Shown: positions 9,146-17,355, counted from the stretch's first letter. The stretch: DNA of 64,000 nucleotides from Rahnella ecdela (GCF_019049625.1 NZ_JAFMOY010000131.1:124001-188000); one strand, 5' to 3'. Notes: a model not told the origin generated them from the letters alone. Made by a program: numbers and translations.

Positions 9146-9520
9146 ATGACAGTAGAAGCGAAAACCATTGAATCTGAGAGCTCAGATGAAAATGCCACCA
9201 TCAATCCAGAGGCTGGGGCAAAGCGGAAGCCAATCAATTTGTCGGAAAAGCCCGGCAACCTACTTTCAAAGGAAGGCTTTGCGCTTTACGTGGGTAAAAC
9301 CCCAGCCGCAATAGTAGCCATGGCCAAGGCCGGAAAACTCCCAGCTTTTTACATGGCTGATCCACTAAAGCCCGGAGGGCATGCAGAGTTATGGATTAGC
9401 CGTAAAGAGTGGGACAAGTTTGCTGATCAGCTTGTTGAAGATGCACCGGCAGAATGGCACGGATGGAAGGACCGTATTAGTGCAAGTAAGCCTTGCCGTG
9501 GACGCGGCCGCGCAGCATAG
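9146..9520 (+). CDS. cox: Cox-like excisionase and early regulator
   Basis: Small DNA-binding protein that in P2 represses the lysogenic promoter and directs excision. The match to P2 Cox covers LLSKEGFALYVGKTPAAIV, the helix region KAGKLPAFYMADP, and WISRKEWDKFA near the end. At 124 residues it is longer than P2 Cox (91), mainly from a charged N-terminal extension of about 40 residues. It lies divergent from C in the standard place. Confidence 0.8.
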   Translation: MTVEAKTIESESSDENATINPEAGAKRKPINLSEKPGNLLSKEGFALYVGKTPAAIVAMAKAGKLPAFYMADPLKPGGHAELWISRKEWDKFADQLVEDAPAEWHGWKDRISASKPCRGRGRAA

Positions 9521-9534
9521 AAGAGGCCAGTGAT

Positions 9535-9702
9535 ATGCAAAACCCAATCTCTTTAGCACCACTGCTCTGGAATCATCAAACCGCACGTCCCATGAATAAT
9601 TCAATTACACATGGGAAAGGCCGCAAAGGAATCATTATCTGCTCACGCCGTTCTATGCGCGCGGTAGCAGTAAAACGGTTTTTATCATGGGGGAAGAAAT
9701 GA
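9535..9702 (+). CDS. Small early phage protein, Fil-like
   Basis: A 55-residue protein beginning MQNPISLAPLLWNHQ. The N-terminal SLAPLL-x4-Q pattern resembles short early proteins of P2 and 186 annotated as filamentation protein Fil, but I judge this only by pattern and position. It is basic at the C-terminus. Its TGA overlaps the ATG of the next gene. A longer reading from 9493 would overlap cox and lacks a ribosome site. Confidence 0.55.
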   Translation: MQNPISLAPLLWNHQTARPMNNSITHGKGRKGIIICSRRSMRAVAVKRFLSWGKK

Positions 9703-10199
9703 CAGTAATCACTGCGGCTATTGTAATGAATCAGCCTGCCGGGCTTCGCGCTGCTGTTGGTGAGCGCCTTGCGCCAGCTCGCTGGCAAACCTCTTGTGAT
9801 TTCTATAACAAGATGAGCGAACGTGAACGTCTGACCATCTGTTTTCATGCTCAATTAAGACAACGGCATTCAGTTATGAAATTGCAGGAAATGAACGATT
9901 GCGATCGTGAGCGTATTGTCTGTGCAATTGATGAGCTCCGGGCTGCTTTTGCAAAGTACCGTAGTTTCAGGATTACCAAGTCATGTTTTATCGGACGTTT
10001 AAATATTAGCGAACGCCGCACTTTATATTTTCATGCAGGATTAACGGAAGAAGAATTCAGCCAGCCATATTGGCGAATCGAGGACGAAACCTGCTCATGG
10101 AGAGAGGCTTTATTCCGGGCTCTACGGGAATTATTTAGCTTGTTCGAAAATGCGCCGACTGTATTAACGTCGGTTCGCCCCGAAACTTACCTCCACTAA
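9699..10199 (+). CDS. B: P2 gpB-like early replication protein
   Basis: A 166-residue protein, the same size as P2 B, which loads the host DnaB helicase for lagging-strand synthesis. The pairs RLTICFHAQL and RRTLYFHAGLTEEEFSQPYWRI look like the repeated motif of this family. The start at 9699 follows GGGGAAG and overlaps the preceding stop. It sits between cox/fil and gene A, the usual place of B. Identity is moderately sure. An uncharacterised regulatory protein is the alternative. Confidence 0.6.
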   Translation: MTVITAAIVMNQPAGLRAAVGERLAPARWQTSCDFYNKMSERERLTICFHAQLRQRHSVMKLQEMNDCDRERIVCAIDELRAAFAKYRSFRITKSCFIGRLNISERRTLYFHAGLTEEEFSQPYWRIEDETCSWREALFRALRELFSLFENAPTVLTSVRPETYLH

Positions 10200-10258
10200 T
10201 TAACCATTTTTAATTCTGCGCTTGATTGCGTAGGGGATCCTTTTGTCCGGAGCCAGAG

Positions 10259-10501
10259 ATGAGCTTAACCGTTGGTCAAGAAATGAGAAATAAAGCAGAC
10301 AGCGAAGCAACGAATTGGATGTTAAATCAGGCGCGAAATCAGGCTAAGGCTGATGCAGCAATCACCTTTTCCTCGCATCTGGATTCGCTAATTAGTCACG
10401 CGATTCAAGAGCAATTAGACAGGGTTCAAATCCTTGAATTACTTGGACAAGAATCCATCCGTTTTCACAACGAAGGTTTAGAAAATAAAGGGGTGATGTA
10501 A
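10259..10501 (+). CDS. Early phage protein, DUF2732-like
   Basis: An 80-residue helical, charged protein starting MSLTVGQEMRNKAD. Small proteins of this kind, annotated as DUF2732, lie between B and A in many P2-like phages. Function unknown. A start at 10226 is possible, but GGAG before 10259 is better placed. The stop overlaps the next start (TAATG). Confidence 0.6.
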   Translation: MSLTVGQEMRNKADSEATNWMLNQARNQAKADAAITFSSHLDSLISHAIQEQLDRVQILELLGQESIRFHNEGLENKGVM

Positions 10502-10719
10502 TGCCAGATTTAATGGACTCAGTGCAGGAAAGAAATCTCGAAATTTTGACTCATCAGGTCGCTGCACATCGTATTCATAGCAATCGGGTATCGGCATCAG
10601 TCTGTGAAGACTGCGACCAGCCAATCCCTGCGGCACGGCGCGCTGCATTTCCCGGCGTCGTGCGTTGTGTGCCATGCCAAGAAATCACCGAACAACAGAA
10701 AAAACATTTCAGGAGCTAA
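10501..10719 (+). CDS. TraR/DksA-type C4 zinc-finger protein
   Basis: A 72-residue protein with the four-cysteine zinc motif CEDC...CVPC (about residues 35-58) and AARRAAFPGVVRC between them, as in TraR and the C-terminal half of DksA. P2 relatives carry such a gene upstream of A. TraR-like proteins bind RNA polymerase in the secondary channel, but this role is inferred here. Confidence 0.8.
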   Translation: MPDLMDSVQERNLEILTHQVAAHRIHSNRVSASVCEDCDQPIPAARRAAFPGVVRCVPCQEITEQQKKHFRS

Positions 10720-10721
10720 GC

Positions 10722-11000
10722 ATGATTCGAATTTCTGTAGGTGACAATTGGGTTGTGACGAGCGACTGCTACCAGTTCATTCTCAACAAAAAGAAAACTG
10801 TTCTTTCTGGCGATAAGAAAGGGCAGGAATATTTAGAAGCCACGGCTTACTACGCCAAGATTGACCAGTTGGTGAAAGGATTACTGCACTTTCATATCAG
10901 AGATTCTAATGTCCGTACCCTCGCGGAACTGGCTGATGAGATAGCTAAGATTGGAGATCTTTGCCGGGTTGCTTTTAACGTGACGCAGTCCGGTAAATAA
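10722..11000 (+). CDS. Early phage protein, DUF5405-like
   Basis: A 92-residue protein starting MIRISVGDNWVVTSDCYQFILN, preceded by AGGAG at good spacing two bases after the zinc-finger gene. The pattern (SDxYQFILN, YYAKIDQLVKGLL) resembles the DUF5405 family found in P2-like early regions just before gene A. No function is known. Confidence 0.65.
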   Translation: MIRISVGDNWVVTSDCYQFILNKKKTVLSGDKKGQEYLEATAYYAKIDQLVKGLLHFHIRDSNVRTLAELADEIAKIGDLCRVAFNVTQSGK

Positions 11001-11001
11001 C

Positions 11002-13032
11002 GTGCTGATGAATGCGAGAGGGCGTATCGCGCCCTCGCCACCGCCTAAACTTATAAAAGCCGGCAAGGTTCCTTTTGTCGGCGCATACCCTTGGAATGCT
11101 CCCCGTCCTGCAATCTCAAAAGAAAGACCTCTTACCCTTGATGAATTCCATCAGGGGCAAGATGCCTTACGCAAGATCCACGTGCTGCCATTTTTTCTAA
11201 GTGGCATCTTCTCTGGCAGGTATGAATATCTTAAAGAAAGCTCAGGGCTGCTGGCTGCACATCGTTACCTCATCAATGTTTTTATGCCACGGATTTGGCC
11301 TCGCATCGAGGTTGTACAGGCTAAATATGCGTTGGCCTTAAGTGGCAGAGCTAATGAAATTTTTACTGATGAGGCTGAGAGTTATCGCCAGTTAGCTGGA
11401 ATGAATGATAAAGCGCTGAAACGTCTCGCTATGCAAATTTCATCCCGGCTGTTCACAGAATATGAAGAGCAGAGCGATCGGCTTCTTAGTCAGCACAACG
11501 GGGTTCAAGCCAAGTTATTCACCGACAGCGCACAGCAAAAAATTTATTGTGAGGTTGCCGGTGCTGCCCGCGTTTTTAATATCACTCCAATGCACTGGCA
11601 AAAATACTGTAAACGCAAACTGGATATGCGCTCAGCGTTCTCCAGCATCGCGCGATTGGTAAATGATGAGTGGTGGATTCGACAGTTAAAAGCGCAGCGC
11701 ACGCAGTGGCGCGAATCTCTCCTGATTGCTGTTGGCGAGGTTAGTCTGCAAAAGTCTGGCTATGCCAGCAAACAGGCTATCCGGGATGTTCGGGCGCGCC
11801 GTTTAGCAAACATGGAATATCTTAAATCCTGCGATTTAGAAAACATCGAAACAGGGGAACGTATAGATCTCATCGATAAGGTTATGGGGAGTATTTCTAA
11901 CCCTGAAATCCGTCGTATGGAGTTGATGAGCACTATTGCAGGTATTGAAAAATATGCTTCAGAAGTTGGTCATGTTGGCATGTTCCTCACGATAACTACT
12001 CCGTCAAAATACCATCCAACACGCATGGTCGGGAAAAAGACTGATCGCCGCGTTAATTTCAATCATAAGTGGGATGAAGAGGCGTTTTCACCAAAGGATG
12101 GCCAGCGCTATCTGGTGAAAATCTGGGGCAAGATGCGTACAGCATTCAAAGATAACGGCATCAAGGTATACGGAATGCGCGTAGTTGAGCCTCACCACGA
12201 CGCTACACCTCACTGGCATATGATGTTGTTTTGCGATAAAGCTCACCGTCAGCCTGCCGTTGACATCATGCGTCGCTATGCACTCCAAGAAGATGGAGAT
12301 GAACGTGGGGCACAAGCTCAGCGTTTTGAGTGTAAGCATTTAAATAAAGGCGGGGCGGCAGGCTATATCGCTAAATACATAGCCAAGAATATTGATGGTT
12401 ATGCTCTGGAAGGTGAGATAGACCATGAGACTGGCCGATCATTGTCAGAGACTGCCGCAGCCGTTACTGCATGGGCTTCTACATGGCGTATACCGCAATT
12501 TAAATCTATCGGTGTACCAACAATGGGAGCCTATCGTGAGCTGCGCAGATTGCCGCGTGGCGTGAGTATCGCTAGCGAGTTTGACGAACTTGTCGAAGCT
12601 GCAAGAGCAGCGGCAGACGGTGGTGATTTCGCCGCATATATTTCTGCGCAGGGTGGGGCGAATGTCCCACGCGATGAGCAAACGGTAAGAACTGCTCGCC
12701 AAGTGATTGATGAGTTAAACGAGTACGACGAAGAGATCCAGAAAATCATCGGCGTTTATGCCCCTCATCTTGGCACTGACCTCATCCACGAAACACGCAC
12801 AACAAAATGGCGCATTGTCGCCAAGGCTGTTGAAGTTGCCGTTCATCCTTTGAATTTAATAAGCGCCTCCGGCGCGCCTCGGAGTCCTGTCAATAACTGT
12901 GGGGATGCGAAGGAAGAGCAAGCACTATTCCCTATACATTTAGAGGATGGCACTGAGCCGATGAAATTTGCTTTAAGTGGAAATCGTGGAGGTGATCAGC
13001 TAGATGCTGCCAATATGTTCAGATTCTTTTAA
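11002..13032 (+). CDS. A: Replication initiation endonuclease gpA, interrupted by an in-frame stop
   Basis: Rolling-circle initiator that nicks the phage origin and stays bound to the 5' end. The 676 residues from a GTG start follow P2 A closely. The HUH metal motif is in EPHHDATPHWHMMLF (His404 and His406). The paired catalytic tyrosines are in GYIAKYIAKN (Tyr455 and Tyr459). P2 A has 761 residues. Here TAA at 13030 stops translation, but the same frame goes on with IAPSARL, ARGA and a typical C-terminal end to about base 13290. The C-terminal 80 residues or so are therefore cut off unless the stop is read through. No intergenic ribosome site is seen. Confidence 0.93.
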   Translation: MLMNARGRIAPSPPPKLIKAGKVPFVGAYPWNAPRPAISKERPLTLDEFHQGQDALRKIHVLPFFLSGIFSGRYEYLKESSGLLAAHRYLINVFMPRIWPRIEVVQAKYALALSGRANEIFTDEAESYRQLAGMNDKALKRLAMQISSRLFTEYEEQSDRLLSQHNGVQAKLFTDSAQQKIYCEVAGAARVFNITPMHWQKYCKRKLDMRSAFSSIARLVNDEWWIRQLKAQRTQWRESLLIAVGEVSLQKSGYASKQAIRDVRARRLANMEYLKSCDLENIETGERIDLIDKVMGSISNPEIRRMELMSTIAGIEKYASEVGHVGMFLTITTPSKYHPTRMVGKKTDRRVNFNHKWDEEAFSPKDGQRYLVKIWGKMRTAFKDNGIKVYGMRVVEPHHDATPHWHMMLFCDKAHRQPAVDIMRRYALQEDGDERGAQAQRFECKHLNKGGAAGYIAKYIAKNIDGYALEGEIDHETGRSLSETAAAVTAWASTWRIPQFKSIGVPTMGAYRELRRLPRGVSIASEFDELVEAARAAADGGDFAAYISAQGGANVPRDEQTVRTARQVIDELNEYDEEIQKIIGVYAPHLGTDLIHETRTTKWRIVAKAVEVAVHPLNLISASGAPRSPVNNCGDAKEEQALFPIHLEDGTEPMKFALSGNRGGDQLDAANMFRFF

Positions 13033-13344
13033 AGTATGGAAACTCCAATACTTTACTATCAGCGACCTTGTTTTAAACCATCGAGAACTTACTTTATCGC
13101 TCCATCAGCGCGTTTGACGGTGAACGAACGAGCAAGAATGGTGTTAATTCATCATGATTTAGTTAAGCATGGCATTAACCCGAACTATACGGAACTCACT
13201 ATCCTAGCCCGTGGTGCTAAGTTGACATTCGAATCTAAATTTTTCTATTATCCTGTGATAGATTTATGGGGGGCTTATATAAAATTGGAGTTCGCTATCT
13301 TTTTCCAAGTCGGAATAATTAAAGGTTTGCCCTTTAAAGGTTAG
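13033..13344 (+). pseudogene. Detached C-terminal end of replication protein A
   Basis: In the same frame as gene A directly after its TAA. An ATG at 13036 opens 102 codons, without a ribosome site. Residues IAPSARLTVNERARMVLIH, ILARGAKLTFES and FYYPVIDLWG match the conserved end of P2 A (IAPSARLTRSERLQIARIR ... ARGATV ... YPVADEW). The last 25 residues no longer resemble P2 and may be random. The piece has stayed intact, so either the nonsense mutation is recent, or the stop is suppressed, or the domain is made separately. Confidence 0.8.
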
Positions 13345-13439
13345 TTCCTTGTTGCATTTCCCGGGGTGTCTTTGAACTACAGTTTCTCGTGCATTTTTGA
13401 AATAACTTAATTTGTTATTCGTATAATCAGAAGGGAAGT

Positions 13440-14213
13440 ATGAATAAAAATCCGTTTGTGACTCACACGTATGAAACTTGGCAAGCCTTTCTGGGGGATA
13501 ATCAGTATTTTGCAGATGATATGGGGTTTGTCTTTCGAGGGCATGGTTGTTCAGAATGGATACTTGAAACATCTTTGGATAGATTGTTGTCGAGACTATC
13601 ACCTCAAGGCATTGATTTAGATAGCACATACGATTTTTTGCTAAAAGAATTTATTCATTCAATTCGCTCACGTTCAGGAGTCAAAAAGGATGAGTTACTA
13701 AATGATAGCGAAATTTGGTCACTAGGTCAGCATTATGGCTTAGCTACTCCATTGCTTGATTGGTCAAAATCACTTTACGTTGCTCTTTTTTTTGCTTTCG
13801 AGAATCATGAACCCTCAAAAAAATCATTCCGTTCTATATGGGCACTTAACCTCTGTCCCTTCGTCAGGGAGGCGATAACGGAGTTCAATAAGCAAAAGGA
13901 AGAGAAGCAACATTTTAAGATAATAGATCCTATTTCAGATGAAAATATGCGACTCATTGCGCAAACTGGAATTTTTAGTAGGCAACCATTAAAATTTAGT
14001 ATTGTAGAGTGGGTGAAGGAAAATCTACCTCCTGATGCTCCATATTTAATAAAAATTAATATTCCTGAGTCTGAGCGACTGTCTATATTAAGACATCTCC
14101 GCTTAATGAACATACACCATGGGACATTATTTCCTGATGTGGAAGGAGCTGCTAAATACTGTAATCACACGCTTGAGTTGCTAACTGATAAGCGCAAGTT
14201 TGTTAAAAAATAA
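13440..14213 (+). CDS. FRG-domain protein (cargo gene, candidate anti-phage factor)
   Basis: A 257-residue protein with the FRG domain: FRGHGCSEW at residues 32-40 and LGQHYGLATPLLDWSKSLYVALFFAFE at about 95-121. FRG proteins are named for this Phe-Arg-Gly motif and are frequent in defence islands and prophage cargo, but their reaction is not established. The gene lies after A, where P2 relatives carry variable immunity genes. The base composition is more AT-rich than the phage core. AGGGAAG precedes the ATG, and TTGAAA and TATAAT hexamers at 13397 and 13422 (spacing 19) could be a promoter giving a very short leader. Confidence 0.85.
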   Translation: MNKNPFVTHTYETWQAFLGDNQYFADDMGFVFRGHGCSEWILETSLDRLLSRLSPQGIDLDSTYDFLLKEFIHSIRSRSGVKKDELLNDSEIWSLGQHYGLATPLLDWSKSLYVALFFAFENHEPSKKSFRSIWALNLCPFVREAITEFNKQKEEKQHFKIIDPISDENMRLIAQTGIFSRQPLKFSIVEWVKENLPPDAPYLIKINIPESERLSILRHLRLMNIHHGTLFPDVEGAAKYCNHTLELLTDKRKFVKK

Positions 14214-14340
14214 TGCTTATGCTTAACTTGAATGAATCATGTTCACTATGGGGGAGTGCGTGGTTTAAACATATAAATAATTCACTTCCTTATGTCTTTT
14301 CTGTTTTTAAGGGCATAAGGATAGAGAGGGATTAAGGGCG

Positions 14341-15153
14341 TTATTTTTTTTTATTTTTTTTCACCGTGTCGTCTAAATCTTCGCTGTAGACAATCTCTAA
14401 AGCTTCGAATAGTCTACCTGTCATGGCAATTGAATATTCACCGCTCTTCCAAGCATTATACATGTCTCGTATAGTATTTTTAGCTTGGCCACGTTTTATA
14501 GAATTATTGTTTACACCACTGTTATCTAATGGTTCGTGATGAACATCAATATAGAAGAATCGTACATCTAAAAAAGTCCCCATAGGTTTTTTTAGGGTTA
14601 TATCAGCATAGCAACAGTCATCCGATATGAATGGTTGATTCGTTTTTATTAAATGGCCAAGTAAAGGCTGGATTTTATTAAGTGTGTTTTGGTTTTTACA
14701 ATAATCTACCCATCCGTAATTATACATGTATTCAACCCATTTACTAAATAGAGTTGCTGATTTATCTTTTTGATAATAGATAATCACTCCGGCATGATTA
14801 TCTCTTTTAACATATCTAGTTAAAAGTTGAAGTACACCCTCAAAAATTTTTTGATTGCCATATCCTATTTTTGCCTCGGCAATCCAATGGTATTTATTAT
14901 TTTTGCTATAAACAGTAATATCTACACTACCATTTTTCTTGGTCTGCTCTGTTGCTATATAGCCTAAATTAACCAGAGATGAAACGATTGTATGACTGAG
15001 TTTATCTTCGTCATCACAATAATATTTATCACTGGATGCCTCCATTAGCGTAATAATTGAGGCAATATCTCTGTACAACTTTTCTATGAAATCTCTTTCA
15101 TTAAGAAAATGTTGGCTAATATGTATGTTGCGAGTTACTTCTTCAATTTTCAT
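14341..15153 (-). CDS. PD-(D/E)XK-like nuclease, third gene of an unknown three-gene operon
   Basis: A 270-residue protein. At residues 49-95 it shows the order expected of a PD-(D/E)XK fold: EDKLSHTIVSSLVNLGY (acidic residue in a helix), GSVDITV (Asp78), then HWIAEAKIG (Glu93-x-Lys95), followed by a helix with Gln109. This suggests a DNA or RNA nuclease of restriction-enzyme type. The rest is unfamiliar, and the C-terminus is a run of lysines. Its start overlaps the end of the 153-residue gene by 11 bp. The operon is strongly AT-rich against the phage around it, a sign of separate acquisition. Nuclease activity is inferred. Confidence 0.6.
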   Translation of the reverse strand: MKIEEVTRNIHISQHFLNERDFIEKLYRDIASIITLMEASSDKYYCDDEDKLSHTIVSSLVNLGYIATEQTKKNGSVDITVYSKNNKYHWIAEAKIGYGNQKIFEGVLQLLTRYVKRDNHAGVIIYYQKDKSATLFSKWVEYMYNYGWVDYCKNQNTLNKIQPLLGHLIKTNQPFISDDCCYADITLKKPMGTFLDVRFFYIDVHHEPLDNSGVNNNSIKRGQAKNTIRDMYNAWKSGEYSIAMTGRLFEALEIVYSEDLDDTVKKNKKK

Positions 15154-15604
15154 ATATGCTGCTCATATTCAATAAGCAGTAAAAAGAAAGATACTTTGAA
15201 TTGAAGTCATCAATTTCCCTTCCATTTTCATCCACTGGGATTTGTCCTTCGAGAATATAGTTGTTGTACTCTTCGAAGGGGATGTTTAAATACTCACCAT
15301 CATCTTTTTCATAACAATACTTCACATTTAGTAAATTAGACCCGCCTCCGCTGAAATACTGAATGACTTTTAAAAGTTCATTGTTGTCATTGGTTTTTAA
15401 AATCTTGTATAATAAAGGTACAGTATACAACTCTCTACAAGAGTTTATATTTCTTTCCATATAGTCAAGAAGGTTAAAATAATGATATCTGCTACTCTCA
15501 GATATAAAAACCGATGAGTTGCTAATATCATTCAATCTCTTCCTTTGGTCGTAAATTATTTTAAGCATTTTCTTATGCTTATTTCGCACGCTTAAGGATG
15601 TCAT
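15143..15604 (-). CDS. Uncharacterised protein, middle gene of a three-gene operon
   Basis: A 153-residue protein that I cannot assign to a family. It starts with a basic helix (RNKHKKMLKIIYDQRKRL) and ends in a hydrophobic-aromatic stretch (YLSFYCLLNMSS). A glycine-rich patch FSGGGSNLLN lies at about residue 84. The start overlaps the end of the upstream 354-residue gene by 26 bp and its end overlaps the nuclease-like gene, so the three are almost certainly made together. No membrane segment or catalytic motif stands out. Confidence 0.7.
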   Translation of the reverse strand: MTSLSVRNKHKKMLKIIYDQRKRLNDISNSSVFISESSRYHYFNLLDYMERNINSCRELYTVPLLYKILKTNDNNELLKVIQYFSGGGSNLLNVKYCYEKDDGEYLNIPFEEYNNYILEGQIPVDENGREIDDFNSKYLSFYCLLNMSSIYEN

Positions 15605-16643
15605 TTATCACACCATAATGCACTGAATGATCGGCAGCTTGAGTAAAATAGAATGTTCCACAAAATTGGTTATTTGCCCAGTCAGACTTACTTGGCTGAA
15701 AACCAATTTCGTTAGATATTGTTTCATTATTTAACTTACTATCCAATCTAACTGCAACCCCGGAAACTTTCAAATTTATCTGTTGTGCAGTGTTCCCCTG
15801 CGATGTTGCTACAACTTGACGATAGCGAGCATCATATTTTGGATCCGTGCGACAACGTAACACTGCATCTTCATCTCCGTTTGGGTCTAAAAAATCTACC
15901 TGAACAAGACGACCATATTGCTTATCACTATAAATTTTAGCGATGGCATTAAAGAAGTTAACGGTTTCCAAGACTAAATTAACTCTCAATCCGGCCATAA
16001 AGTTGATGAATTCATTTCTGAGATTAACTAACTCTTTTTCCGCAATTCTTCGGCCAAGATTTTTATCTACTCTATACTCTATTCGGCTCAGATCATTAGG
16101 AATGAATACAGTATTAAAGTATTGTTCAGCATATTCGTTGCTGCGCATTTTACTTTTACCGTTTATTTTTTTTAGAATTACACAAGAAAAAATAAAAGCA
16201 ATGCCATCCCCCATGTCTTCAATCGCAGTAATATAATTACCTGCTATTTTAGGCAAACCATTACCATCTTCTAGTTTTGAAGGGAATACTGAGCTAAAAG
16301 CTTGATCGAAATTTTTGAATGAAATCATAGACGGTATTTTTGTTGTATCTCCGCCTTTAATGTAATCGATACTGTAGTAATGGTTTATGCTCGTGATTAT
16401 TTTCAAGGTAATCAATTTTAGATTGGAAAAGCTAGCATACGGTTTTTGAGGTGACGGATTAACAATAATATTTTTGATATTATCGACAGTGCTATTCCAT
16501 CGAGTTGTAACATCAAAACCATGGCGCCCTGCGACACGTCGTAGGTAAGCCAATTCGGTTGTTTGCTCCAACCCCTTGAGTACATTGTCTAAAGCTGTAA
16601 TCGATATTTGGGGATTCAAATTCAAAACTTGCTGTGTACTCAT
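15579..16643 (-). CDS. Uncharacterised protein, first gene of a three-gene operon
   Basis: A 354-residue soluble protein of unknown family. It begins MSTQQVLNLNPQISITALDNVLKGLEQ and has mixed composition without obvious membrane segments, nucleotide-binding loop or helix-turn-helix. A good ribosome site (GGAGAG) lies four bases before the ATG, and an AT-rich stretch with TATATA lies just upstream. It leads an operon with overlapping genes of 153 and 270 residues, the last nuclease-like. In its place, next to the FRG gene at the end of a P2-like genome, a role in anti-phage defence is plausible, for example as sensor or regulator of the nuclease, but that is inference. Confidence 0.7.
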   Translation of the reverse strand: MSTQQVLNLNPQISITALDNVLKGLEQTTELAYLRRVAGRHGFDVTTRWNSTVDNIKNIIVNPSPQKPYASFSNLKLITLKIITSINHYYSIDYIKGGDTTKIPSMISFKNFDQAFSSVFPSKLEDGNGLPKIAGNYITAIEDMGDGIAFIFSCVILKKINGKSKMRSNEYAEQYFNTVFIPNDLSRIEYRVDKNLGRRIAEKELVNLRNEFINFMAGLRVNLVLETVNFFNAIAKIYSDKQYGRLVQVDFLDPNGDEDAVLRCRTDPKYDARYRQVVATSQGNTAQQINLKVSGVAVRLDSKLNNETISNEIGFQPSKSDWANNQFCGTFYFTQAADHSVHYGVINDILKRAK

Positions 16644-16698
16644 TTTCTCTCCAATTTTTTATATATTCATATCGGCTGTTTTGGAGTAGCCGAGTATG

Positions 16699-16731
16699 TG
16701 TAACAAGTGCCTTTGCATACCTTTTGTTACA
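16699..16731. promoter_or_regulatory. Inverted repeat TGTAACAA-N17-TTGTTACA upstream of the three-gene operon
   Basis: Perfect 8-bp arms at 16699-16706 and 16724-16731, 56-88 bp before the start of the 354-residue gene. The size and position suit an operator for a dimeric regulator. Which protein would bind is unknown. Confidence 0.4.
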
Positions 16732-16951
16732 TTTTATGCGATTACACAACTATCCAGCATTTTCGTCAATAAGGTTTGTAGTCTTTATGCAATTTAGGCC
16801 CATGAACAACTTTGGCTTACTATACTCCCCATGCATTTTTCTGCGTTAGTTTGCATCACTTTAGGGACAATGTAACTTTGTCCATCGCTATGGCTGGTAA
16901 GGCTTATACCAGAGTATCTCGATGCATTATAATCGATCTGCAAAGCGGGCA

Positions 16952-16970
16952 GGCGTGGCGGGGATAGCAT
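16952..16970. other. cos: P2-type cos site
   Basis: The 19 bases GGCGTGGCGGGGATAGCAT differ at three positions from the 19-base cohesive end of P2 (GGCGAGGCGGGGAAAGCAC, from memory). The flank also agrees: TGCGCGC follows at once, and AGCGTCTCAGCACGTCGT at 17004-17021 matches the conserved block beyond the P2 site. Terminase (P and M products) would cut here. In the virion the FRG gene and three-gene operon would lie at one end and the toxin cassette at the other. Confidence 0.8.
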
Positions 16971-17157
16971 TGCGCGCGGAGCGTGTTGACGTACATTTAT
17001 TCTAGCGTCTCAGCACGTCGTAAGGGGGTTATCTGGTTTCACCCTAAAACCGATCAGTTCCCAGAGCAGCGCTGTGTCTGACGCCTTTGACGAGCTACGA
17101 AGGTCTAAGGCAAAATGGCCACCCGAATATCCGAGTAGCCTTGTCTTGTCTGATGAA

Positions 17158-17355
17158 TCAGGGTTTATTCTGTAATCGTTCTGGAGCTAATGCGATAGAA
17201 ACAATTGTTCGACCTTGTTGATCGCAGAATTCAACTTCATAAGCCAGTGAAGGTGTGCTGTAAACATCAACAATTGTACCGATCATACCTCTGGTTAGTC
17301 CTTTATCTGGCATATCATTGACTAAAACGACAACGTCATAGGGAGAAGGTATCAT
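17158..17355 (-). CDS. DUF4926-like small protein, probable immunity-associated
   Basis: A 65-residue protein starting MIPSPYDVVVLVNDMPDKGL, with the pattern ML/LxRGMIGTIVDVY...YEVEF...ALxPERL typical of DUF4926, small SH3-like proteins often found beside polymorphic toxins. Its ATG overlaps the stop of the 77-residue gene by 4 bp. It is the last gene of the toxin cassette. Confidence 0.7.
   Translation of the reverse strand: MIPSPYDVVVLVNDMPDKGLTRGMIGTIVDVYSTPSLAYEVEFCDQQGRTIVSIALAPERLQNKP

Larger units (their letters stand above)
16644..17157. other. Gap between cargo operons: operon leader and cos region
   Basis: No gene is supported in these 514 bases. The first 200 are AT-rich and hold the promoter region of the three-gene operon with the inverted repeat at 16699-16731. 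From about 16900 the composition returns to that of the phage, and the stretch 16945-17025 matches the cos region of P2. The rest up to 17157 shows nothing I can name. Confidence 0.7.

Noticed and set aside
14214-14340. Terminator between the FRG gene and the three-gene operon
   Set aside because: AT-rich and T-rich, but no GC stem before the T-runs.
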